Shown here: piece after piece, positions 1 to 5,631 of the stretch
How the letters are laid out: each line of letters begins with the position of its first letter
Position numbering within the stretch: the stretch's first letter is position 1
Assembly: GCA_020438915.1 (NCBI GenBank)
Contig: JAGQTR010000031.1
Coordinates: 1 to 7,471 of the forward strand
From: Mycobacterium sp.
GTDB lineage: Bacteria; Actinomycetota; Actinomycetes; Mycobacteriales; Mycobacteriaceae
DNA: 7,471 nucleotides
Reading direction: 5' to 3'
Position numbers and translations under genes: made by a program
Notes under the pieces: generated by a model
The model's input: the letters and a program-made list of their open reading frames with translations, nothing else
Databases searched by the model: none
Told to the model about the DNA's origin: nothing

Positions 1-47
1 CCTCTTCGTCCCGAACGAAGCACGCTACCAAGCTGCGCCACACCCCG
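1..47 (-). tRNA. tRNA-Pro (anticodon CGG), 5' portion, cut by window edge
   Basis: Read on the minus strand from 47 down, the sequence shows the 5' acceptor strand CGGGGTG, then TG and a D arm (GCGC, loop AGCTTGGTA, GCGT closing with one G-U pair). The anticodon stem-loop follows: CTTCG, loop TTCGGGA, CGAAG. The loop gives anticodon CGG, which decodes the proline codon CCG. The last visible bases belong to the variable region. The T arm, the 3' acceptor strand and any encoded CCA lie beyond position 1, so about 47 of some 75 nucleotides are present. The D and anticodon arms match the general bacterial tRNA-Pro(CGG) pattern, including the TTCGGGA loop. It lies downstream of cds1 on the same strand but has its own likely promoter. 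Confidence 0.9.
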
Positions 48-61
48 CGTGAAGCTACGAC

Positions 62-87
62 AGCGTATCGCACCGCCTGCGGTTCAA
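62..87 (-). promoter_or_regulatory. Probable promoter of the tRNA-Pro gene
   Basis: On the minus strand, TACGCT (67 to 62) fits the mycobacterial -10 pattern TANNNT. It would start transcription near 55, giving a leader of about 8 nucleotides before the tRNA 5' end at 47. TTGAAC (87 to 82) resembles a -35 box, but its 14-bp spacing is short, so the true -35 may be a shifted version. The -10 is the stronger part of this call. Confidence 0.45.
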
Positions 88-196
88 GCCAAACGCGCAT
101 CGCGTCCGCGACACGCCGCGGGATGCATCTGGGATGTCGGTGACGTTATGCACAGTATTGGTTGACGTGGACTGATCCGAAGAAACGAGGCGCGAC

Positions 197-394
197 ATGA
201 CTGGGCTTGGGGCGTCGATCTACCTGGGCTTCTTCACCCTCGCCGCATTGTGGCTGTTCTTGACCTCCGACGGCCCGCTCTCCCGCGGCACCGAGGATCA
301 GGGCCAGCGGCCCGACCGTTCGAATTCGGCGAGCAGTACAGCCGGTTCGGAAGGGTCCAGCCCATGGCTGGTAAGCCACTCGTCGCAGAAGTAG
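197..394 (+). CDS. Small hypothetical protein with one membrane helix, overlapping the 3' end of cds1
   Basis: This 65-residue ORF starts with ATG and has GAGG about 6 bases upstream of the start (GAGGCGCGAC before ATG). Residues 6-23 (ASIYLGFFTLAALWLFLT) form a convincing hydrophobic helix; the remainder is polar and rich in Ser, Gly and Gln. In the first 34 codons, before the overlap with cds1, third positions are almost all G or C, as expected for a real gene in this genome. The last third (298-394) lies antisense to the cds1 C-terminus, so its composition there is imposed by the other strand. I do not recognise a family. It may be a small single-pass membrane protein of unknown role, or a chance ORF. 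Confidence 0.42.
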   Translation: MTGLGASIYLGFFTLAALWLFLTSDGPLSRGTEDQGQRPDRSNSASSTAGSEGSSPWLVSHSSQK

Positions 395-1404
395 GTGTCT
401 GCGTAGCGGTCGCCACTGTCGGCCAGCAGCGTGACCACCGAGCCGCCGCGCCCCTCGGCGGCCATCTCGGCCAACAGACCGAACGCGCCCCAGATGTTGG
501 TTCCGGTCGACGGGCCGACGCGCCGACCCAACACCCGACTCACATGATGGGCCGCCGCGACGGACGCAGCGTCGGGTACTGCAATCATCCTGTCCACGAC
601 ATCGGGCAGGAAGGACGGTTCCACGCGCGGCCTCCCGATACCCTCGATGCGCGATGACCGGCCCGTGACCACCGCGGCGTCGCCACTGGCATACGAGGGG
701 AAGAACGCCGAGTTTTCCGGATCAACCACGCACAGTCGGGTCGCGTGCCGGCGATAGCGGATATAGCGGCCGATCGTGGCGCTGGTGCCTCCGGTCCCCG
801 CGCCCACCACCACCCACTCCGGCACCGGATGTGTCTCCTTGTCCATCTGCTCGAAGATCGACTCGGCAATGTTGTTGTTCCCGCGCCAGTCGGTGGCGCG
901 CTCGGCGTTGGTGAACTGATCGAGGTAGTGCCCGCCGGTCTCTGCGGCTAGCCGTTGCGCAACCTCATAGACCTGTGCTGACTCGGCAACGAAATGGCAC
1001 CGGCCGCCTTGGGATTCGATCAATGCGATCTTTGCCGCGCTTGTCGAGGTCGGCATTACCGCGATGAACGGCAGCCCCAGTATCGCCGCGAAGTATGCCT
1101 CCGACACGGCCGTGGAACCCGACGATGCCTCGATGACGGTGGTGTCCTCACCGATCCAGCCGTTGCACAGGGCATAGAGGAACAGAGATCGCGCCAGCCG
1201 GTGCTTGAGGCTCCCAGTGATGTGAGTGGTCTCGTCCTTGAGATAGAGCGCGACATCGGCGTCGGTGGACCAGCTCGCCGGCAGCGGGTAGCGCAGTAGG
1301 TGGGTGTCGGCGCTGCGGCGGGCGTCGGCCTCGATCAGCCGCACCGCGCTGTTCACCCAGGAACGTGACTGGCTTCGCGAGGCGGTTGAGGCCGAGGCGG
1401 TCAC
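298..1404 (-). CDS. cds1: PLP-dependent cysteine desulfhydrase Cds1 (Rv3684 family)
   Basis: This 368-residue protein belongs to the cysteine synthase/cystathionine beta-synthase fold-type II PLP family. Visible motifs, numbered from the GTG start: the Schiff-base lysine K67 in TGSLKHR; the substrate-binding loop ASSGSTAVS (93-101); the glycine-rich phosphate loop GAGTGGTS (201-208); GPSTGTN (297-303); and LLADSGDRY (326-334), whose serine should contact the pyridine nitrogen of PLP. The M. tuberculosis counterpart Rv3684 has been reported as Cds1, which splits L-cysteine into pyruvate, ammonia and H2S. That activity is carried over here by homology. The open frame extends upstream to an ATG at 1578, but I chose GTG at 1404. 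It overlaps the stop of the metallophosphoesterase gene as GTGA, and the upstream extension lies inside that gene and resembles nothing. There is no strong ribosome binding site, so translation is probably coupled to the preceding gene. Confidence 0.88.
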   Translation of the reverse strand: MTASASTASRSQSRSWVNSAVRLIEADARRSADTHLLRYPLPASWSTDADVALYLKDETTHITGSLKHRLARSLFLYALCNGWIGEDTTVIEASSGSTAVSEAYFAAILGLPFIAVMPTSTSAAKIALIESQGGRCHFVAESAQVYEVAQRLAAETGGHYLDQFTNAERATDWRGNNNIAESIFEQMDKETHPVPEWVVVGAGTGGTSATIGRYIRYRRHATRLCVVDPENSAFFPSYASGDAAVVTGRSSRIEGIGRPRVEPSFLPDVVDRMIAVPDAASVAAAHHVSRVLGRRVGPSTGTNIWGAFGLLAEMAAEGRGGSVVTLLADSGDRYADTYFCDEWLTSHGLDPSEPAVLLAEFERSGRWP

Positions 1405-2366
1405 CGCGCCGCGACGGTCGGATGTGAATGTCCCGCCATAGACCTGACGTCCGAGCCGCCGGTCGGGGCGGCTATCAGGGTCAACAGCGACGCCTCCGGG
1501 CGGCAGCAGAACCGTAACGGTGCGTACGGGGAGGTGCCGATCCCGGCAGAGACGTGCAGCTGGGTGTGCGCACCCCACCGCGACGGGCCCTTGACCCGCG
1601 ACCGGTCAAGATCACAGTTGGTGACGATCGCGCCGTAGAACGGTACGCACAGCTGACCACCGTGAGTGTGGCCAGCCATCACCAGCTGGTAGCCGTCCGC
1701 GGCAAAGCGGTCCAGCACTCGGGGCTCTGGAGAGTGTGTCAGTCCCAGCGTGAGGTTCGCGGCTGGATTCGCCGGCCCGGCGATGGTGGCGTAGCGGTCC
1801 CGCGACAGGTGCGGATCGTCGACGCCGGCTGCGGCGATGTGCACACCCGCGACGTCGAATTCGCGCCGGGTGTGGGTCATGTCCAACCAGCCACGTTCGG
1901 TGAACGCCGCACGCAGGTCCTGCCACGGCAGCGGCTCCCCGTGAACCCGTTTAGTCGGCTTGGTCAGGTAGTTGGCCGGGTTCTTCAGCCGCGGGGCGAA
2001 GTAGTCATTGCTGCCGAACACGAACACACCCGGAACTGCGAGCAGGTCGCCGAGGGCTTGCACGACCGCGGGCACCGCTTTGGGGTGCGACAAATTGTCT
2101 CCGGTATTGACGACGAAGTCCGGAGCCCAACCGGCCAGATCGCGCAGCCACGCCTGCTTTCGCCGCTGCGTGGGCCGCATGTGGATGTCGCTGATGTGCA
2201 GAACCTTCAGCGGTGACGAGCCTGGCGCGAGCACTGGCAGCGTCGCCTCCCGGACAACGAAAGCATTGCGCTCGATCAGCGAGGCGTATCCGATGCCCGC
2301 CACGAGCGTGCCGAATGTCGCGGCGGCGGTCGTCTTCAAGATCGCACCCGTCGAAGCTGCAGCCAT
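1401..2366 (-). CDS. Membrane-anchored calcineurin-like metallophosphoesterase (Rv3683 family)
   Basis: This 321-residue protein starts at ATG 2366, with GGCGGG just upstream as a modest ribosome binding site. Residues 8-30 are hydrophobic and form a probable N-terminal membrane anchor or uncleaved signal, after which a metallophosphoesterase fold follows. Metal-binding motifs are in the expected order: DIH (D60, H62), GDN (89-91), GSND (118-121, in place of the usual GNHD/E), a histidine in THS (H211) and GHTHGG (232-237, H233 and H235). The arrangement resembles the YkuE-type phosphoesterases, which act on phosphodiesters or lipid phosphates near the membrane. The actual substrate is unknown. 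It lies 63 bp after ponA2 and overlaps cds1 by 4 bp, so all three are probably co-transcribed. The protein appears intact, and its length is close to that of the M. tuberculosis counterpart. Confidence 0.88.
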   Translation of the reverse strand: MAAASTGAILKTTAAATFGTLVAGIGYASLIERNAFVVREATLPVLAPGSSPLKVLHISDIHMRPTQRRKQAWLRDLAGWAPDFVVNTGDNLSHPKAVPAVVQALGDLLAVPGVFVFGSNDYFAPRLKNPANYLTKPTKRVHGEPLPWQDLRAAFTERGWLDMTHTRREFDVAGVHIAAAGVDDPHLSRDRYATIAGPANPAANLTLGLTHSPEPRVLDRFAADGYQLVMAGHTHGGQLCVPFYGAIVTNCDLDRSRVKGPSRWGAHTQLHVSAGIGTSPYAPLRFCCRPEASLLTLIAAPTGGSDVRSMAGHSHPTVAAR

Positions 2367-2373
2367 ACCCGCC

Positions 2374-2379
2374 AGCCTA
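2374..2379 (-). promoter_or_regulatory. Possible internal -10 element for the metallophosphoesterase gene
   Basis: TAGGCT on the minus strand fits TANNNT and is followed by seven bases (GGCGGGT) before the ATG at 2366. Such spacing could produce a leaderless or near-leaderless transcript. The short motif is common by chance, and the same GGCGGG could instead serve as a ribosome binding site in a read-through mRNA from ponA2. Confidence 0.25.
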
Positions 2380-2429
2380 CTGCCAGCGACGGCACGCCAC
2401 AGACCGCGTTATCGTCCCGCGTCGCCAGA

Positions 2430-4928
2430 TCACCCCGGCGGCGGCGGTGGGGGTGGCGGCGGTAGCGGTGGAGGTGGCGGAGCGGGGGGCGGCGGCGGAC
2501 CCAACACCGGCACCGTTATCGGCGGCAGGCCAGGTATCTCAATGACCGTCTGCCCCACCGGTGGTGGCGGCAGGCCACCGGGCGGCGGCGGTGCGCCGGG
2601 TGGTGGCGGAGGAGGAGCGGGTGCAATGCCGTTCGAGGTCTGGATCGTGATGATGGAACCGGGCACGGTCTGGCCGCTCGGGGACGTCCCGACGACGGTG
2701 CCGTAGGCAGAGGTGCTATTCACCGGCGTGGACTGATCGGCGACCTGGAAGCCGGCGTCACGCAATCGCTTCCGGGCGGTGTCCTGGTTCATTCCGGCGA
2801 CGCTGGGCACCCGGGAGCCCGGCGCGCCGTCGACATAGCGGGGATCGGTCGGCGGCAGCGTGACCTCACCGAAGTTGGTGGCGATCGGCGTCATCGCCGT
2901 GAACCACGTCCGAGCAGGTTCGTTGCCGCCGAACAGGTTCCCGCTGCCACACTGACGCAGCGGGAACGAGCACAACTCGCTGGGGTCGGTGGAGTCGTCA
3001 TAGATATAGCTGGCCGCCGCAAGCTGATTGGTGAACCCGAGGAACGCCGCCGACCTGTTGGCTTCGGTGGTGCCCGTCTTGCCCGACATCGGCAGACTCC
3101 ATCCAGCCGATCCGGCTGCTGCGGCTGCGGTGCCCGAACCGGTGTCGTCCCTGCTCATCGCGTTGGCCAAGGTGTTGGCCAAACCTTCCGGGACTGCCTG
3201 TTCGCAGGTTTCGGTGGTCACCGAGACCTCCTCGCCGTTGCGGTCGAGGACCTTCTCGATGGGGTTGGGTGGGCACCACATGCCGCCGGAAGCCAGTGTC
3301 GCCGCGACATTGGAAAGCTCCAGGGCGTTCACCTCGATCGGCCCCAGCGTGAACGATCCCAGGTTCTGCCGCTTGACGAAGTCGGCGAGGCTCTCGTTGC
3401 TCTCTGGGTCGTAATCGCGGGCCGTGCCCGGTAGCGCGTAAGACCGCAACCCCAGCTTGACGGCCATGTCGACGGTGCGCTGCACCCCGACCTGAGCGAT
3501 CAGCTTGGCGAACGCGGTGTTCGGTGAGGTCGCGAGCGCATCGGTGACGTTCATCGACCCTCGGTAGTTACCGGCGTTCTGGACACACCAGGTCGCCGGC
3601 GGGCAGCCGCGCGCACCACCGCTGCCCAGCCCCTTGGCCTCGAACCGCGACGGTGCGTCCAGCTGGGCGTTGATGCCCATGCCCATATCGAGGGCGGCGG
3701 CGGTGGTGAAGATCTTGAACACCGATCCCGCGCCGTTGCCGGCCAGTGTGAACGGCTGAGGCTGCATCGTCTCCCGGGCGTCGAGGTCCAGTCCGTAGGT
3801 GCGGTTGCTGGCCATGGCGAGCACCGGGTGGGATTCCTTGCCCGGGCGGATCACGCTCATGACGCTGGCGACGCCGTTGAGGTCGGGGCTGGCGAACTCG
3901 GTGATCGCCGACTTGACCGAGGCCTGCACCTCGGGGTTCAGCGTCGTCTTGATCAGGTAGCCGCCCTTGGCGACCTGATCCTTGCTGATACCCGCGCGGG
4001 CCAGGTAGTCCAGCGCGTAATCGCAGAAGAACGCGCGATCACCGGCGGCGATGCAGCCGCGCGGGAGTTCGTTGGGCTGCGGTAGCACCCCCAGTGGCCG
4101 CTGCTTGGCTTCGCGCAGCTCGGCAGCGTGTTCGGGGAGGTTCTCGATCATGGTGTCCAGCACCACGTTCCGGCGGGCGAGCGCGCCATCGGGATTGGTG
4201 TACGGGTTCAGGGTGCTCGTCGACTGCACCATGCCCGCCAGCAGCGCGGCCTGCTCCCAGTTCAACTCGGAGGCGTCGATGCCGAAATAGGTCTGCGCGG
4301 CGTCCTGGACCCCGAACGCGCCGTTGCCGAAGGACACCAAGTTGAGATAGCGCGTCAGAATTTCGGGTTTGGTAAAAGTCTTGTCCAGCGTCAACGCCAT
4401 CCGGATCTCGCGCAGCTTGCGAGCCGGGGTGGTCTCGATCGCCGCCCGCTTCTCAGCGTCGGTCTGAGCAAGCACCAACAGCTGGTAATTCTTGACGTAC
4501 TGCTGCTCGATCGTCGAGCCGCCGCGGGTGTCGAGGTTTCCCGAGAGGTATCCCGAAAGTCCGGTGAGGGTTCCCTGCCAGTCGACACCATTGTGATCGG
4601 CAAACCTCTTGTCCTCGATCGAGACGATCGCCAGTTTCATCGGATTGGCGATCTGATCGCTGGCCACTTCGAATCGCCGCTGGGAGTAGAGCCACGCGAT
4701 GACATCCCCGTTGGCGTCGACCATCGTCGACACCTGAGGTACGGCGCCCTCGACGAGCTGCGTCGAACCGTTGGCAACGACGTCGGAGGCCCGGTTGGAC
4801 ATCAGGCCGAGCCCGCCGACGACCGGAAACATCAGTGCGGCGGCCAGCACACTGGCCAGCAGGCAGCACCACGCGAGCTTGATGACGGTGACCGCCACCG
4901 GCGGTCGAGTCGGGGGGTCCTCCGGCAT
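2430..4928 (-). CDS. ponA2: Bifunctional class A penicillin-binding protein PonA2 with PASTA domain and proline-rich tail
   Basis: This 832-residue class A PBP polymerises lipid II glycan strands and cross-links stem peptides outside the membrane. From the start MPEDPP it has a short cytoplasmic tail, a membrane helix (about 11-42), and a glycosyltransferase domain with the catalytic Glu in SIEDKRF (E105) and RGGSTIEQQYVKN (135-147). The transpeptidase domain has SVFK (nucleophile S402, K405), SPN (468-470) and KTGT (617-620). One PASTA domain follows (about 706-766), then a Pro-rich tail (769-832). The sequence matches M. tuberculosis PonA2 closely almost throughout, but the tail is longer than the roughly 810-residue counterpart I recall. 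The frame is open to an ATG at 5003. I chose the ATG at 4928 because family homology begins there and a -10 element sits at leaderless distance. PonA2 is known to matter for stress and beta-lactam tolerance in mycobacteria. It heads a likely operon with the metallophosphoesterase gene and cds1, and diverges from whiB4. Confidence 0.95.
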   Translation of the reverse strand: MPEDPPTRPPVAVTVIKLAWCCLLASVLAAALMFPVVGGLGLMSNRASDVVANGSTQLVEGAVPQVSTMVDANGDVIAWLYSQRRFEVASDQIANPMKLAIVSIEDKRFADHNGVDWQGTLTGLSGYLSGNLDTRGGSTIEQQYVKNYQLLVLAQTDAEKRAAIETTPARKLREIRMALTLDKTFTKPEILTRYLNLVSFGNGAFGVQDAAQTYFGIDASELNWEQAALLAGMVQSTSTLNPYTNPDGALARRNVVLDTMIENLPEHAAELREAKQRPLGVLPQPNELPRGCIAAGDRAFFCDYALDYLARAGISKDQVAKGGYLIKTTLNPEVQASVKSAITEFASPDLNGVASVMSVIRPGKESHPVLAMASNRTYGLDLDARETMQPQPFTLAGNGAGSVFKIFTTAAALDMGMGINAQLDAPSRFEAKGLGSGGARGCPPATWCVQNAGNYRGSMNVTDALATSPNTAFAKLIAQVGVQRTVDMAVKLGLRSYALPGTARDYDPESNESLADFVKRQNLGSFTLGPIEVNALELSNVAATLASGGMWCPPNPIEKVLDRNGEEVSVTTETCEQAVPEGLANTLANAMSRDDTGSGTAAAAAGSAGWSLPMSGKTGTTEANRSAAFLGFTNQLAAASYIYDDSTDPSELCSFPLRQCGSGNLFGGNEPARTWFTAMTPIATNFGEVTLPPTDPRYVDGAPGSRVPSVAGMNQDTARKRLRDAGFQVADQSTPVNSTSAYGTVVGTSPSGQTVPGSIITIQTSNGIAPAPPPPPPGAPPPPGGLPPPPVGQTVIEIPGLPPITVPVLGPPPPPAPPPPPLPPPPPPPPPG
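2433..2624 (-). repeat. Low-complexity proline-codon tracts encoding the PonA2 C-terminal tail
   Basis: Near-tandem CCG/CCA/CCC codons encode runs of up to nine prolines at the extreme C-terminus (848-856 in the open frame that starts at 5003; 823-831 from the chosen start). A non-repetitive island, VIEIPGLPPITVPVLG, interrupts the tracts. The same island is recognisable in M. tuberculosis PonA2, which suggests it is selected while the flanking proline tracts vary. The complementary plus strand is strongly G-rich. Confidence 0.8.
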
Positions 4929-4934
4929 GGGTAC

Positions 4935-4940
4935 AGCGTA
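4935..4940 (-). promoter_or_regulatory. Predicted -10 element of a leaderless ponA2 promoter
   Basis: TACGCT on the minus strand fits TANNNT and is separated by exactly six bases (GTACCC) from the A of the ponA2 ATG at 4928. That A is therefore at the expected transcription start. No purine-rich ribosome binding site precedes the ATG, which agrees with a leaderless mRNA, a common class in mycobacteria. No good -35 is visible about 17 bp further upstream. Confidence 0.5.
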
Positions 4941-5054
4941 GCGACGACCTCGGACGCGGGCGTCACGGAGCGGCCCAGAGCGCCATTGGACAGTCCCTGC
5001 CAAACGCCGGGTTGCGGCACCCTAACGGTCTGACGGCACGGTAGTCCCAAAAAA

Positions 5055-5092
5055 GTGGTCACGAACGTATTGCGCAGAACCCCCGTGACCAC
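5055..5092. repeat. Perfect 9-bp inverted repeat, possible operator
   Basis: GTGGTCACG (5055-5063) and CGTGACCAC (5084-5092) are exact reverse complements separated by 20 bases. The half-site centres are 29 bp apart, close to three helical turns, so a protein could bind both on nearly the same face of DNA. There is no following T-run and no gene ends here, so a terminator is unlikely. Each half (GTGGTCAC) is itself nearly palindromic. Confidence 0.6.
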
Positions 5093-5109
5093 CTAAGTTG
5101 GGCAGACAG

Positions 5110-5125
5110 TGCGATGCAGGTCACA
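5110..5125 (+). promoter_or_regulatory. Candidate CRP/FNR-family binding site
   Basis: TGCGA, six bases, then TCACA matches the CRP consensus TGTGA-N6-TCACA at nine of ten defined positions. The flanking G and C extend the symmetry to GTGCGA-N6-TCACAC. It is centred about 112 bp before the whiB4 start codon and about 190 bp from the predicted ponA2 start. A mycobacterial CRP with this type of motif is known and controls whiB1. Regulation of whiB4 by it is inference. Confidence 0.4.
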
Positions 5126-5149
5126 CCTGACACTCGTGTTGTGGCCTAG

Positions 5150-5164
5150 ATCGCACTAAGCGAT
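5150..5164. repeat. Small palindrome upstream of whiB4
   Basis: ATCGC (5150-5154) and GCGAT (5160-5164) are inverted around ACTAA, and the right half runs directly into TTGACG (5164-5169), a possible -35 box. The position suits a repressor or activator site for whiB4. A 5-bp half-site is short enough to arise by chance. Confidence 0.25.
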
Positions 5165-5218
5165 TGACGTCGGAGTAAAAATTTCGTCTGCGTTGTCGGG
5201 GCGCGGCCAGAAGGAATA

Positions 5219-5223
5219 GGGGA
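5219..5223 (+). promoter_or_regulatory. Ribosome binding site of whiB4
   Basis: GGGGA lies six bases before the GTG start at 5230 and supports that start over the internal GTGs. A second purine stretch, AAGGA at 5211-5215, is too far upstream to be the main site. Confidence 0.5.
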
Positions 5224-5229
5224 ACGCAG

Positions 5230-5586
5230 GTGTCCGGTATCAAGCCCGTCGCTCGCACTACCACCGTGGATCCGACCACCCCACCCATTGTGCAGGGTGC
5301 AGAGGCAGAAGCCCGTATTGCGTGGGTTTCGCACGCTCGGTGTCGCCAGACCGACCCGGACGAGCTTTTCGTCCGCGGGGCGGCGCAGCGCAAAGCTGCG
5401 GTGATCTGCCGGCATTGCCCCGTGATCGCCGAGTGTGGTGCCGACGCTCTGGACAATCGGGTGGAGTTCGGTGTGTGGGGAGGCATGACCGAACGCCAGC
5501 GCCGCGCCCTGTTGAAGCAACACCCCGAGGTGGTCTCCTGGGCCGAGTTTTTCGCCGCGCAGCGCAAACACCGCAACGCCGTCTGA
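5230..5586 (+). CDS. whiB4: Fe-S cluster redox regulator WhiB4
   Basis: This 118-residue Wbl-family protein is the same length as M. tuberculosis WhiB4 and nearly identical through the core. Four cysteines (C38, C60, C63, C69; spacing C-x21-C-x2-C-x5-C) should hold an oxygen-sensitive 4Fe-4S cluster. The Wbl turn GVWGG is at 81-85, followed by a basic segment (TERQRRALLK) that supports DNA binding. In M. tuberculosis, WhiB4 responds to O2 and NO and adjusts antioxidant and beta-lactam responses. The divergent placement next to ponA2 is therefore suggestive, but direct control of ponA2 is not shown here. The GTG start is chosen because MSGIKPVAR lines up with the family N-terminus and a purine-rich site precedes it. 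The N-terminal 25 residues and the last 10 differ from the M. tuberculosis protein; the cysteine core is conserved. Confidence 0.96.
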   Translation: MSGIKPVARTTTVDPTTPPIVQGAEAEARIAWVSHARCRQTDPDELFVRGAAQRKAAVICRHCPVIAECGADALDNRVEFGVWGGMTERQRRALLKQHPEVVSWAEFFAAQRKHRNAV

Positions 5587-5601
5587 AGCGGCCCGTAGTT
5601 T

Positions 5602-5622
5602 GCCCGAAGAGGTTCCTCGGGC
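5602..5622. terminator. Hairpin between convergent whiB4 and bagB
   Basis: GCCCGA (5602-5607) pairs with TCGGGC (5617-5622); after one mismatch, two further pairs are possible inside. It sits in the 45-bp gap between the two stop codons. The plus-strand side continues GGTGTTCGTTT, a weak T-rich tail, so it fits whiB4 termination better than bagB. No run of T follows on the minus strand. Confidence 0.5.
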
Positions 5623-5631
5623 GGTGTTCGT

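Larger units (their letters stand above)
4929..5229. other. Divergent ponA2/whiB4 intergenic control region
   Basis: These 301 bp between two outward-facing genes hold no convincing gene. From the ponA2 side they contain the predicted leaderless -10, about 110 bp without recognisable signals, a perfect 9-bp inverted repeat (5055-5092), a CRP-like site (5110-5125), a 15-bp palindrome (5150-5164) next to TTGACG, an AT-rich patch (5176-5184), and the whiB4 ribosome binding site. An open frame extending ponA2 upstream to 5003 was judged non-coding. Confidence 0.7.

Noticed and set aside
250..300. Terminator-like GC-rich inverted bases just after cds1 on the minus strand
   Set aside because: Only a 4-bp stem (CCGC/GCGG) forms cleanly, with mismatches beyond it and no T-run.
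1405..1578. N-terminal extension of cds1 to an ATG at 1578
   Set aside because: It lies within the phosphoesterase gene in another frame. The GTGA junction at 1401-1404 gives a natural start, and homology begins after it.
2008..2706. Plus-strand frame with a polyglycine stretch, superficially like a PE_PGRS or glycine-rich protein
   Set aside because: The glycines are the complement of the PonA2 proline codons. There is no PE domain, and the rest is antisense to the phosphoesterase gene.
4929..5003. N-terminal extension of ponA2 to an ATG at 5003
   Set aside because: The extra 25 residues are outside family homology and run through the predicted -10 element.
4128..5033. 301-residue plus-strand open frame across the 5' half of ponA2
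   Set aside because: Long antisense frames are expected in high-GC coding DNA. The minus strand carries an intact, motif-complete PBP, and the translation resembles nothing.
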